Origin: Catenulispora sp. MAP5-51
GTDB taxonomy: Bacteria > Actinomycetota > Actinomycetes > Streptomycetales > Catenulisporaceae
Direction of reading: 5' to 3'
NCBI RefSeq assembly: GCF_041261205.1
Contig: NZ_JBGCCH010000019.1
Span: 1-64,000 of the forward strand
Length of the DNA: 64,000 nt
Shown here: piece after piece, positions 1-6,775 of the stretch
How positions within the stretch are numbered: the stretch's first letter is position 1
Layout of the letters: the number at the start of each line of letters is the position of its first letter
The notes under the pieces: model-generated
What the model was told of the DNA's origin: nothing
Databases searched by the model: none
What the model saw: only the letters and a program-made list of their open reading frames with translations
Translations under genes and position numbers: made by a program

Positions 1-91
1 ATACGAACTCGACACTCGCATCCTTCCAGGCCAAGGGCACCTTTCGCATGTCAGGCTCCGAACTCACAACTCATCTGCTGAGTATCGGAGG
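1..91 (-). mobile_element. Terminal end of a second IS1380-type element, cut by the window edge
   Basis: Positions 5-96 align without gaps to 2359-2450, the outer end of the IS1380 element further right, at roughly 80% identity by eye. The matching stretch in that element lies just upstream of its transposase start. A related but non-identical copy, with its transposase off the left edge, therefore probably ends here. The similarity stops at about position 91, where TTAAC follows. No coding sequence of this copy is visible. Confidence 0.7.
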
Positions 92-118
92 TTAACGCCC
101 CAGAACGACCTGGAGTCC

Positions 119-715
119 GTGCGGAGCGATCTGGCGGCGAGCATCCCGGACTCCGAAATCAAGGACCGGGTCCTCGGGCTTTTGGAGGTCAACCTCAGCG
201 CGCCTGAATCCCTGGAGAGTCTTGAGGATGTCAGAGGCGACGTGGTCGCGAGCATCCCGGACTCGGACGTCAAGGCAACGGTTCTCCGTCTGATCGACAA
301 CCATGCTAGGGCGACTCGGGAAGCGACGGACAGGCGTGAACGGGAAGTCGCCCAGGCGGCCGAGGCCCGAGACGCCGCGGCAGCGGAGGCAGCGTCCTCT
401 CTCCAGAACTCGCTGATGAAACTGATGGTGAAGCAGAGAGTCGATGCGCAGCGTTCCGATATGTTCAAGTCTTGGTTCAATCGCGAGACCATCGCCAGCG
501 CCGTCGGTCCGATAGTCATGATTTCGCTGGCGGGATCGCTGATCGTCGCCATGTTCACCCATACGGCGATCGTGCCTGTCGTGTCGGACAGCTTCCTGCT
601 CATCCTCGGTTACTTTTTCGGGAATGCGACGTCTCGTGAGGCGCCCAAAGCCTCAGAAGCTTCCAACGCGGGAAATAACACAGGAGACGGCGGCTCCGAC
701 TCGGGTCTGGCTTAA
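119..715 (+). CDS. Small membrane protein with an internal sequence repeat, between two IS ends
   Basis: I do not recognise this 198-residue product. Two copies of a motif (residues about 1-20 and 39-60) share the core ASIPDS followed by K and V-L-x-L. An alanine- and arginine-rich, probably coiled-coil stretch covers about 65-110. Two hydrophobic segments near 127-147 and 152-168 end in a hydrophilic Ser/Gly/Asn-rich tail. This suggests a helical cytoplasmic region anchored by a membrane hairpin. The start used is GTG at 119 without a strong ribosome binding site. The frame stays open upstream into the IS end, so the native N-terminus may have been removed. The TAA stop lies in the TTAA flanking the next IS. 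Confidence 0.5.
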   Translation: MRSDLAASIPDSEIKDRVLGLLEVNLSAPESLESLEDVRGDVVASIPDSDVKATVLRLIDNHARATREATDRREREVAQAAEARDAAAAEAASSLQNSLMKLMVKQRVDAQRSDMFKSWFNRETIASAVGPIVMISLAGSLIVAMFTHTAIVPVVSDSFLLILGYFFGNATSREAPKASEASNAGNNTGDGGSDSGLA

Positions 716-2445
716 CCTGGATGACTCAGGGCTCTCAACTGCTTGATCCTCGGTTTCGCGGGTCTTCGTTTTGCGATCATCTGTCCGTTACTGATGTTCC
801 GGCGGGCGAGCCGCAGGCCCGAGGCGCTCGGGTGGGCGTCGCGGTTCCACGGCCGCGATGAGTTGTCCTTCCAGGTAGCAGGAGCGGGTCTGTACTGGTC
901 AGCCGGGGTTAGGCAGGGCGGTCAGGCGCATCCAGCACGCGGTGAAGGCTTCGGCCCAGAGCCAGCTGGCGGGGATCTTCAAGATGCGGCGGCGGGCGTG
1001 GGCGACGAGGCGGGCCGGGAGGTGCCAGAGTCGGTAGCGCAGGGTGTCCGGCTCGGCGGCTGCGAGGTCGGGATCGTCGGCCAGACCGAGCAACCTGGTC
1101 CAGTCGTGCAGGTCGGCGGCGATGTTCGCGGCCAGGACCCAGCCGACGTTGACGTTCCAGGTCTGCGAGGGCAGCCGGGTCAGTCCCATGGCCTTACCGG
1201 TGCGCACCGAGTGCTCGGCGGCGCCGCCGCGTGCACGATAGAGCACATCAAGGAACCAGCCGTGGTGGGAGCCGGGAACCTCGGCCAAGGCGATGACGTT
1301 GGTGGCGCAGATCTGGTAGCGCCAGCCGGTCGTCTTCTCGAAGTCGGTGAGCTTGCGCTCGTGACGTGCCGACGGCTTGGAGCGACGCACGATCAGGCGC
1401 ACACCCGACGGCCAGTCGGCGAGCCGGCTGTCCAGTCCGGTGAGCTCGGCGACCTGCGCCGCCTGTTGGACCTCGCCGTCCTGGTCGACCGCCGGGCTCC
1501 AGGCGTGCGCGGGCAGCGCGGCGATCGCCGCCTCGTCCTCTGGCGTGTGCTTCCAGCCGGTGACGAACAGCACGTCGCGCCGCGCCGACCACAGCGCGAT
1601 CATCGCTTCCATCAGCTCATGACTCGCCCCGGCCCCGTCGATACGGATCAGGATCCGCCGGCGCCACCGGGCCGGGATCTGCGCGATCGCCTCGCTCAGG
1701 ACGATCACATGATCGGCGGCGGTGTTTGCCCCGGCGTTGCCGGGCCGCAGCAGCATGGCCAGGGACTCGGCCGTGTTCTGACACCAAACGCCCAGCGGAT
1801 GGAAACCCCATCCGCGCTTGAACGTGGCCGCCGTACCCTCCTTGTCCGAGTGCGCGGTGATCAGCGTGCCGTCGATGTCAACGACGATCCACCCGGTCGG
1901 CACCCGTCCGGCCACCACGACCCACGGGAACCCCTGCTCGCGCGCGGCCAGCAGGCCCCACACGCGGTCTCGCACCCTGGCCCTGGCCTTGGCGATCCGG
2001 GTCCGGATCCGGGCGTCGAGCTCATCCAGCGACCGGCGCACTGTCGAGTCCGACGGCGGCGCTCCGAACAAGCCGCGCTGATGCTCCAACAGCGCGATGT
2101 CCACCATCGATGTCGCTCCAAGCGCGATCGCCACTGCAAGCTGCACCAGCACCACGCCCCGGTCCCAGCCCGGCAGCCGGCCAGGCCGCGCCATCGCCGC
2201 CGATAACGCCCCGGTCAGCCTTGCCTTGTCTGCGCACTGGCGCAGCAGTGCCGCACCGGCGTGGCCGATCAACCCCTTCGCATCGGCGGCCACTGACAGC
2301 CGCCGAGCCCAACCGATACCCTGCACCCGAAAGGTGCTCCTGCTCTCCTGGCGGAAACGAACTCGACACTCGCATCCTTCCAGGGCAGGGGCACTTTTCT
2401 CTTCTCAGGACCCGAACTTACAGCTCAGCCGGTGAGTATCCGAGG
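716..2445 (-). mobile_element. IS1380-family insertion sequence, apparently complete
   Basis: The element holds one full-length transposase gene. Imperfect terminal inverted repeats can be read at 716-733 and 2428-2445. Both begin CCT(C)GGAT and continue through an ACTCA block with one-base offsets. The outside flanks are TTAA on the left (712-715) and TCAA on the right (2446-2449), a near-match to a short target duplication. The right-end sequence recurs at positions 1-91. The boundaries are inferred from the repeats and from where similarity between the two copies ends. Confidence 0.7.
899..2326 (-). CDS. IS1380-family transposase
   Basis: This 475-residue protein has the length and organisation of IS1380-family DDE transposases, which are distantly related to piggyBac enzymes. 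Visible family features are an N-terminal helical region, the core IVVDIDGTLITAHSDKEG at about residues 148-165 carrying the first catalytic aspartate, an IRIDGAGAS block near 227 with the second, and a conserved SAxRHERKLTDFEK segment followed by the GWRYQI stretch. The gene lies wholly inside the element and appears undamaged. A long rightward ORF over the same bases is its antisense shadow. Confidence 0.88.
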   Translation of the reverse strand: MQGIGWARRLSVAADAKGLIGHAGAALLRQCADKARLTGALSAAMARPGRLPGWDRGVVLVQLAVAIALGATSMVDIALLEHQRGLFGAPPSDSTVRRSLDELDARIRTRIAKARARVRDRVWGLLAAREQGFPWVVVAGRVPTGWIVVDIDGTLITAHSDKEGTAATFKRGWGFHPLGVWCQNTAESLAMLLRPGNAGANTAADHVIVLSEAIAQIPARWRRRILIRIDGAGASHELMEAMIALWSARRDVLFVTGWKHTPEDEAAIAALPAHAWSPAVDQDGEVQQAAQVAELTGLDSRLADWPSGVRLIVRRSKPSARHERKLTDFEKTTGWRYQICATNVIALAEVPGSHHGWFLDVLYRARGGAAEHSVRTGKAMGLTRLPSQTWNVNVGWVLAANIAADLHDWTRLLGLADDPDLAAAEPDTLRYRLWHLPARLVAHARRRILKIPASWLWAEAFTACWMRLTALPNPG

Positions 2446-2469
2446 TCAACCTCTGAGGTACTGCGGATG

Positions 2470-3699
2470 CTATTCCGATACCGCAGCGGTATCGGGCGCC
2501 CGTCCCAGCTTGCTGATGCGTCGTGCGATGTCGAGTGAGTGTTCGGCGAGGCTCTGTCGGTTCAGGAGATCGTGGGTGTGGAGCAGGTAGCTCACGGCCA
2601 GTGCCTCGTGGGCCAGCTGTTCGCGCTTTCGCTGGGATTCCCGGCGGACGGCTATCAGCCCAAGGGCAACCGCAGCGGTGCCGGCGACGGCGGGATGGCC
2701 GGCCAGCAGCGGGCCGCCAGCAAAGGCGGCGGCTGAGGGAAGCTGCGTCTTGATATTGACGGCAATTGTCGTGGTGTCCAGCTTGAGGTCTCGCAGATGA
2801 CGGCGAAGGTCGGCCATGGGTTGTCTGAGACGGCGGGCGACGTCGTCTTCGAGGTAGCTCAGCAGTACCTGGTGGTCGCGGATGTCGGCCAGCGCGGCGG
2901 CGTCCTGGGCGATCTGGTCGACCAGGACGCCGAAGGCCAGAAACTCCGGTCCGAAGCGGCGGCGGATCTCGACGATTCGGCCGGCCGGGACCCGGTCCAG
3001 GTTGGCCGGGACGAGGAAGTCCAGGGCCAGCAGCGCCACGATCTCTCCGGTCACGGATGAGTCTGACGTCGGCTGCGGTCGGTCGAGGTCGTCGCCGAGC
3101 AGTACGTCGGCGATAACGTCAGTGTTCCAGTTCATCGTCGCCGCATAGGCGTCACTCTGGTCGGTGGTTGGGACGAGCTTGTTGGCACGTGCGAAGTCCT
3201 CGGCAAGGACGCTGCTGTAGATAGCGACGAGCGGCTCGCACATCACAAGCCATCGACGGTCGACCTCGTTTGACAGATCGACGCGTCCGTTCCTTGCGAG
3301 TCCGGCATCGACCAGGGCCGCAGCCAGTCCATGGTCGATCTGGCCCAGATGAACGGCGCTTCGCGGGTTGACGTCGCCGCCAGGAGCGAGGGTGGCGGAG
3401 CCCAAACCGTCGATGCGGTACCGTGCGCGCAGTTCAGGACCTCTGTCGGCGATGATGGCATGAAACATCGGCGCGACCGCGGCGACGGACGGGCCGGGCG
3501 GCTGGCGCTGGATCAGATGCAGCTCGCTCTCGAACCTCTTGACCGTCTCCGAATCCCGGGTCGCGTAGTCCTGGGGCGTCAATCGGATGATGCGAGGCCA
3601 GTACAGTGCCGCGACCTTCAGCCATCGGTCGTCGCGGACGTGGAAATACGGATAGTACAACCCATAGCGGCGCGTCTGGTTCACGCGATGGTCTCGCAC
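2470..3699 (-). CDS. DUF6236-like protein, last gene of the kdsA operon
   Basis: Near its N-terminus the product has a GLYYPYFHVRDDRWLKVAALYW block followed by I-I-R-L-x-P. I associate this pattern with DUF6236 proteins, which are uncharacterised but often sit in accessory defence-like loci. The remainder is mostly helical, with a short hydrophobic glycine/alanine-rich stretch about 70 residues from the end and then a basic segment. I place the start at GTG 3699, where GAGGG lies eight bases upstream; GTG 3708 is possible. A longer reading would overlap the upstream gene by 112 bp. The gap to the ADP-ribosyltransferase gene is 28 bp, so the two are probably co-transcribed. Biochemical role unknown. 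Confidence 0.7.
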   Translation of the reverse strand: MRDHRVNQTRRYGLYYPYFHVRDDRWLKVAALYWPRIIRLTPQDYATRDSETVKRFESELHLIQRQPPGPSVAAVAPMFHAIIADRGPELRARYRIDGLGSATLAPGGDVNPRSAVHLGQIDHGLAAALVDAGLARNGRVDLSNEVDRRWLVMCEPLVAIYSSVLAEDFARANKLVPTTDQSDAYAATMNWNTDVIADVLLGDDLDRPQPTSDSSVTGEIVALLALDFLVPANLDRVPAGRIVEIRRRFGPEFLAFGVLVDQIAQDAAALADIRDHQVLLSYLEDDVARRLRQPMADLRRHLRDLKLDTTTIAVNIKTQLPSAAAFAGGPLLAGHPAVAGTAAVALGLIAVRRESQRKREQLAHEALAVSYLLHTHDLLNRQSLAEHSLDIARRISKLGRAPDTAAVSE

Positions 3700-3727
3700 A
3701 TCTGCCACCCTCGTTCCATGTCGGCGG

Positions 3728-4885
3728 TCAGAACAGCCGGCTTGTGATGTAGGCCCGCTGTTCGGCCGCGACAGCCTCGTATTCCGCAGCGTCGTGCGGG
3801 GCGCTGTGCGCATGCGCGTATTCGGCGCACAGGCGTGCACGGTGGGTCAGGATCAAGGCACGGAACAGGTCGCGCATGTCGCGATCAGCGCCTTCGTTCG
3901 AGGCGATGGCGGTCAGGTGGTCCCTGTTGCTGTTGAGCATGACCGCGCGCACGACGAGCGCCGCACTCTCGCCACTAACGTGCCTCTGCTCGGCGACAGC
4001 CAGAAGCTGCAGGTGGGCTCCGCGCAGAAGGACTTCGCGCTCCTCCGGGTAGTCGGACAGCTTCTCGATGGGGACCGCACAGATCGAAGTGACGACGCTG
4101 GACGGATACTCGGCTCGGTAGTACCCCAGCAGTTCGGGATCCAGGCCGTGGACGTCGATCTCCCATACCAAGGGACGCGAGCCCGGGTGCCGGGCCGCCT
4201 GCTCGTCAGCGAACCGCAGTGCATGGTCACGGACAGCGGTGGCCGACGCCATCGACAACGGAATCGCCACATAGCGCTCGGCGATGGGACCGTGCACTAC
4301 CTGATGGAACGACTCGAGTTCGGTGGGCGTCACGCACATGCCGCGATATACGGTGCCCTCGTACCCGTCGGCTTCCGGTTCGCGAAGCCGGTAGTTGTAT
4401 AGATCGATGGTGAGGAGCTCGACCAGGAACGCCGCCGCTCGAAGCCGAATCGAGTCGCGCGCCAGATCGTCGCTTCGCAAAGCCGCGTTGATGACGCTGT
4501 AGATCCGCTGGTATCCGTCCTCCGACGTGTACAACTGGATCGCGCTGAAGTCGTCGCCGCGGTCCGTCGACCCGTCGAGCCAGGCCTTCCGGCTCGACAG
4601 CAATGCCTCCATCCGACGGCGGTCGGCATCATCGAACGCTCCGACGGCTTGCTCGGCTGCCTCGTCGGCCGCGGTGCTGAGCACGGCACGCAGCTCCTGC
4701 ATGAATTCCTCGTAGCGGTGCCAGTCTGTGCGGATCTGGTTGATGGCCCGGCGCACCTCGTCCATTCGGCCGTAGGCTTCGGTGCTGGAGTAGAAAGGTC
4801 GCAGACCGTTGATCGACCCGCTCACCAACCCCGACCGGATGTCCGACCAGTCAGCGAAGCGCCGCAGCCGCGCGTCAGCCTCCAC
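3728..4885 (-). CDS. Putative mono-ADP-ribosyltransferase of the R-S-E class
   Basis: The 385-residue product has no recognisable secretion signal. Its C-terminal half shows all three signatures of arginine-type mono-ADP-ribosyltransferases in order: YRG with R181 (NAD binding), IPLSMAS with S211/S214 (the S-x-S strand), and YPEEREVLL with E282-x-E284 (the catalytic E-x-E turn). The preceding helical block (INAALRS near 133) also resembles that family. Residues 1-130 are helical and acidic, with no visible domain. Such enzymes use NAD+ to modify protein targets, so this could be a cytoplasmic effector or a regulator. The GTG start at 4885 has GGAGG five bases upstream and follows the isomerase gene by 9 bp. 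The call is from motifs by eye. The nearby macro-domain protein is the natural functional partner. Confidence 0.68.
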   Translation of the reverse strand: MEADARLRRFADWSDIRSGLVSGSINGLRPFYSSTEAYGRMDEVRRAINQIRTDWHRYEEFMQELRAVLSTAADEAAEQAVGAFDDADRRRMEALLSSRKAWLDGSTDRGDDFSAIQLYTSEDGYQRIYSVINAALRSDDLARDSIRLRAAAFLVELLTIDLYNYRLREPEADGYEGTVYRGMCVTPTELESFHQVVHGPIAERYVAIPLSMASATAVRDHALRFADEQAARHPGSRPLVWEIDVHGLDPELLGYYRAEYPSSVVTSICAVPIEKLSDYPEEREVLLRGAHLQLLAVAEQRHVSGESAALVVRAVMLNSNRDHLTAIASNEGADRDMRDLFRALILTHRARLCAEYAHAHSAPHDAAEYEAVAAEQRAYITSRLF

Positions 4886-4894
4886 GACGCCTCC

Positions 4895-5533
4895 TCATTG
4901 TGACCGGTCGCGGGCCATCCGGCCGACGGCCCCGGCCGGGTGGATCCGCGCGACATCGGCGATCGTCCAGCCCCGCCGCCGACTCAGCTCGGCGGCGATG
5001 GCGTCGCCGATCGCCACGGCTACCGCGCTGCTGGCGGTGGGCACCGCGTTGAGCGGGCAAGCCTCGACGGACACCGAGGTGTCGATCACGACGGTCGCGG
5101 CCCCGGCCAGCCCGGAGTCCGGGCCTCCGGTGAACGCGATCACCGGCAGTCCGTCCCGGGCGAGTCCGGCAGCCACCGCGACGGTGTCCTCGGTTCGGCC
5201 GCTGTTGCTCACGCACACGGCGACATCGCCGTCCCGGACGATGCCAAGTCCGCCGTGCAGCGCCGTGGAAGCCGGGACGAACACTGCCGGGGTCCCGTAA
5301 GTCGTGAGTGTCGCGGCCAGTTTCGCGGCGACCAGGCCCGAGACTCCCGTGCCGGTCACGGTCACCAAGCGGGTGCACGCCTGCAGGATCTGAAGCGCCG
5401 CTTCGAGGGCGACCGGGTTCAGACGCTCCGCCGCCCGCTCGATGGCCTGGGCCTCGAAGCGCATCCATTGGAGAATCGATTCCACTGACTCATTCGACGC
5501 CCCCACCGTTCGCGAGATGCCCACTGTGGTCAT
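4895..5533 (-). CDS. SIS-domain sugar-phosphate isomerase, KpsF/GutQ (arabinose-5-phosphate isomerase) type
   Basis: This 212-residue protein is a single SIS domain. A glycine-rich GTGVSG loop lies at 61-66, SNSGRTEDT at 109-117 and HPAGAVGR at 198-205; the last matches the HPxGxxGR tail of KdsD/KpsF enzymes, whose histidine is catalytic. The CBS pair of full-length family members is absent, as in short versions. The lysine usual in the glycine loop (GxGKSG) is valine 64 here, so activity or substrate may differ. Its ATG overlaps the kdsA stop (ATGA), which implies translational coupling. The natural reaction is ribulose-5-phosphate to arabinose-5-phosphate, the co-substrate of KDO-8-phosphate synthase. 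Confidence 0.8.
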   Translation of the reverse strand: MTTVGISRTVGASNESVESILQWMRFEAQAIERAAERLNPVALEAALQILQACTRLVTVTGTGVSGLVAAKLAATLTTYGTPAVFVPASTALHGGLGIVRDGDVAVCVSNSGRTEDTVAVAAGLARDGLPVIAFTGGPDSGLAGAATVVIDTSVSVEACPLNAVPTASSAVAVAIGDAIAAELSRRRGWTIADVARIHPAGAVGRMARDRSQ

Positions 5534-6375
5534 GTCAGGCCTTTGGCGGTGGCGTCCAGGTCTCTCAAACGGATCAGCAGATCGGGGAGCGCGTCCAGCG
5601 CAAGGCAGTTGGAGCCGTCGCTCAGCGCGCGGGGAGGATCTTCATGGACCTCCATGAACAGGCCTGCGACTCCGACCGCGACCGCTGCCTTGGCCAGGGG
5701 AGCGATGAACCGCGGCTGCCCGCCGGTGCTCGACCCGGCGGCACCGGGCAGCTGGATGCTGTGCGTGGCGTCGAAGACCACCGGAACCCCGGCGTCATGG
5801 ATCTGGACCAGCGACCGATAGTCGACGACGAGGTTCTGATACCCGAAGCAGAAGCCCCGCTCGGTGAGCATGATGACGTCGTTGCCGCTCGAACGGGCCT
5901 TGTCCACCAGGGGCACCACCTCGGACGGCGAGATGAACTGGCCCTTCTTGATGTTCACGGGCTTGCCGGCGCCGCAGACCGCCAGAATGAAGTCGGTTTG
6001 CCGGCACAGGAATGCCGGAGTCTGCAACACGTCCGCCACCTCGGCGACCTGCGGAACGTCGTCCCGTTCGTGGACATCGGTGAGGACGGAAACGCCCACC
6101 TGTTTCTTCACCTCCGCGAGGATTTCCAAGCCCGCGTCCAGACCGGGGCCTCGAAAGGACTGGACCGAGGTCCTATTGGCCTTGTCATAGGAAGACTTGA
6201 AGATGTAGGGGATTCCGACCCGTTGCGCGATCTCAGCGATACGTTCGGCATGTCGTAGCGCGGAATCCCGGTTCTCGATGACGCAAGGCCCGGCGATCAA
6301 GGCGAACGGCAGTCCCGAGCCGATTGTCTGATCTCCGACCTTCACCGTTCGCTGACCAGTCGGCGCGGGATTCAC
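5530..6375 (-). CDS. kdsA: 3-deoxy-8-phosphooctulonate (KDO-8-phosphate) synthase
   Basis: This full-length 281-residue aldol synthase joins phosphoenolpyruvate and arabinose-5-phosphate. Family blocks are easy to read: AGPCVIEN (28-35), the KANRTS and RGPGL phosphate-binding region, TDVHE, QTPAFLCRQTD, NIKKGQF, the LTERGxxFGY block, DATHSIQLPG and MEVHEDP. Cysteine 31 is the metal-ligand cysteine of the metal-dependent class; the metal-free enterobacterial class has asparagine there. The GTG start has AGGAG a few bases upstream. KDO is a Gram-negative lipopolysaccharide sugar, so the gene is out of place in an actinomycete. It could serve a cell-wall teichulosonic acid, a capsule or a specialised metabolite. 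It heads the operon with the isomerase and the ADP-ribosyltransferase. Confidence 0.92.
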   Translation of the reverse strand: MNPAPTGQRTVKVGDQTIGSGLPFALIAGPCVIENRDSALRHAERIAEIAQRVGIPYIFKSSYDKANRTSVQSFRGPGLDAGLEILAEVKKQVGVSVLTDVHERDDVPQVAEVADVLQTPAFLCRQTDFILAVCGAGKPVNIKKGQFISPSEVVPLVDKARSSGNDVIMLTERGFCFGYQNLVVDYRSLVQIHDAGVPVVFDATHSIQLPGAAGSSTGGQPRFIAPLAKAAVAVGVAGLFMEVHEDPPRALSDGSNCLALDALPDLLIRLRDLDATAKGLT

Positions 6376-6738
6376 AGGTGTCTCCTAACTAGGATGACGT
6401 ATGCGTTGAAGGGTTTTCCCGAAGTCCTGGAAGAGCCGATGCGAGAGGTATTCCGGCGACCTTCGGCGGTACACTGACGCAGACGGTCCGAAGGAAGGAC
6501 CGGCGTGTACGCGGCGGCGCCGCCGGGTCGATGAACCGCACAAACGACGACTCACCGCCGTGTGCTCCCCTCCTGTGGTCCATCTGTTCGCCGAACCAGT
6601 ACAGCCACCTGCGACGGCTCGCTGAGCGGGCAGCGAACGCGAGCGAAAGGTCGCCATGCCGGACGTCCCCGAAGTGCCGTTTCGCCTCCGCACGGTCGAT
6701 CACGCCGAGAAGACCGGCGAAAGCATCGAGTGTGTCCG
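6376..6738. promoter_or_regulatory. Divergent promoter region between kdsA and the HTH-STAND-macro gene
   Basis: About 360 bp separate the two divergent starts. Promoters for both transcription units should lie here, and the HTH domain of the rightward gene suggests control of its own region. I see no convincing -35/-10 pair or long palindrome. A leftward frame at 6389-6775 crosses it and is listed separately as doubtful. Confidence 0.45.
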
Positions 6739-6775
6739 ATGACACGGGGTCGGCGGGGTCCGGCCGACCTGCCAC
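6389..6775 (-). CDS. Doubtful small ORF upstream of kdsA
   Basis: This 128-codon frame begins at GTG 6775 and stops 13 bp before the kdsA start. Its first half reads like protein, with a balanced helical composition (residues about 16-75). The second half is proline-, serine- and threonine-rich with relaxed third-position GC. It overlaps the first 37 bases of the divergent HTH-STAND gene as I start that gene. It could be a real first operon gene, a decayed one, or chance. I recognise no family. Confidence 0.25.
   Translation of the reverse strand: MAGRPDPADPVSSDTLDAFAGLLGVIDRAEAKRHFGDVRHGDLSLAFAARSASRRRWLYWFGEQMDHRRGAHGGESSFVRFIDPAAPPRTRRSFLRTVCVSVPPKVAGIPLASALPGLRENPSTHTSS

Noticed and set aside
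743-2206. 487-codon rightward ORF
   Set aside because: Antisense of the IS1380 transposase; Gly/Arg/Pro/Val-rich shadow with no motifs.
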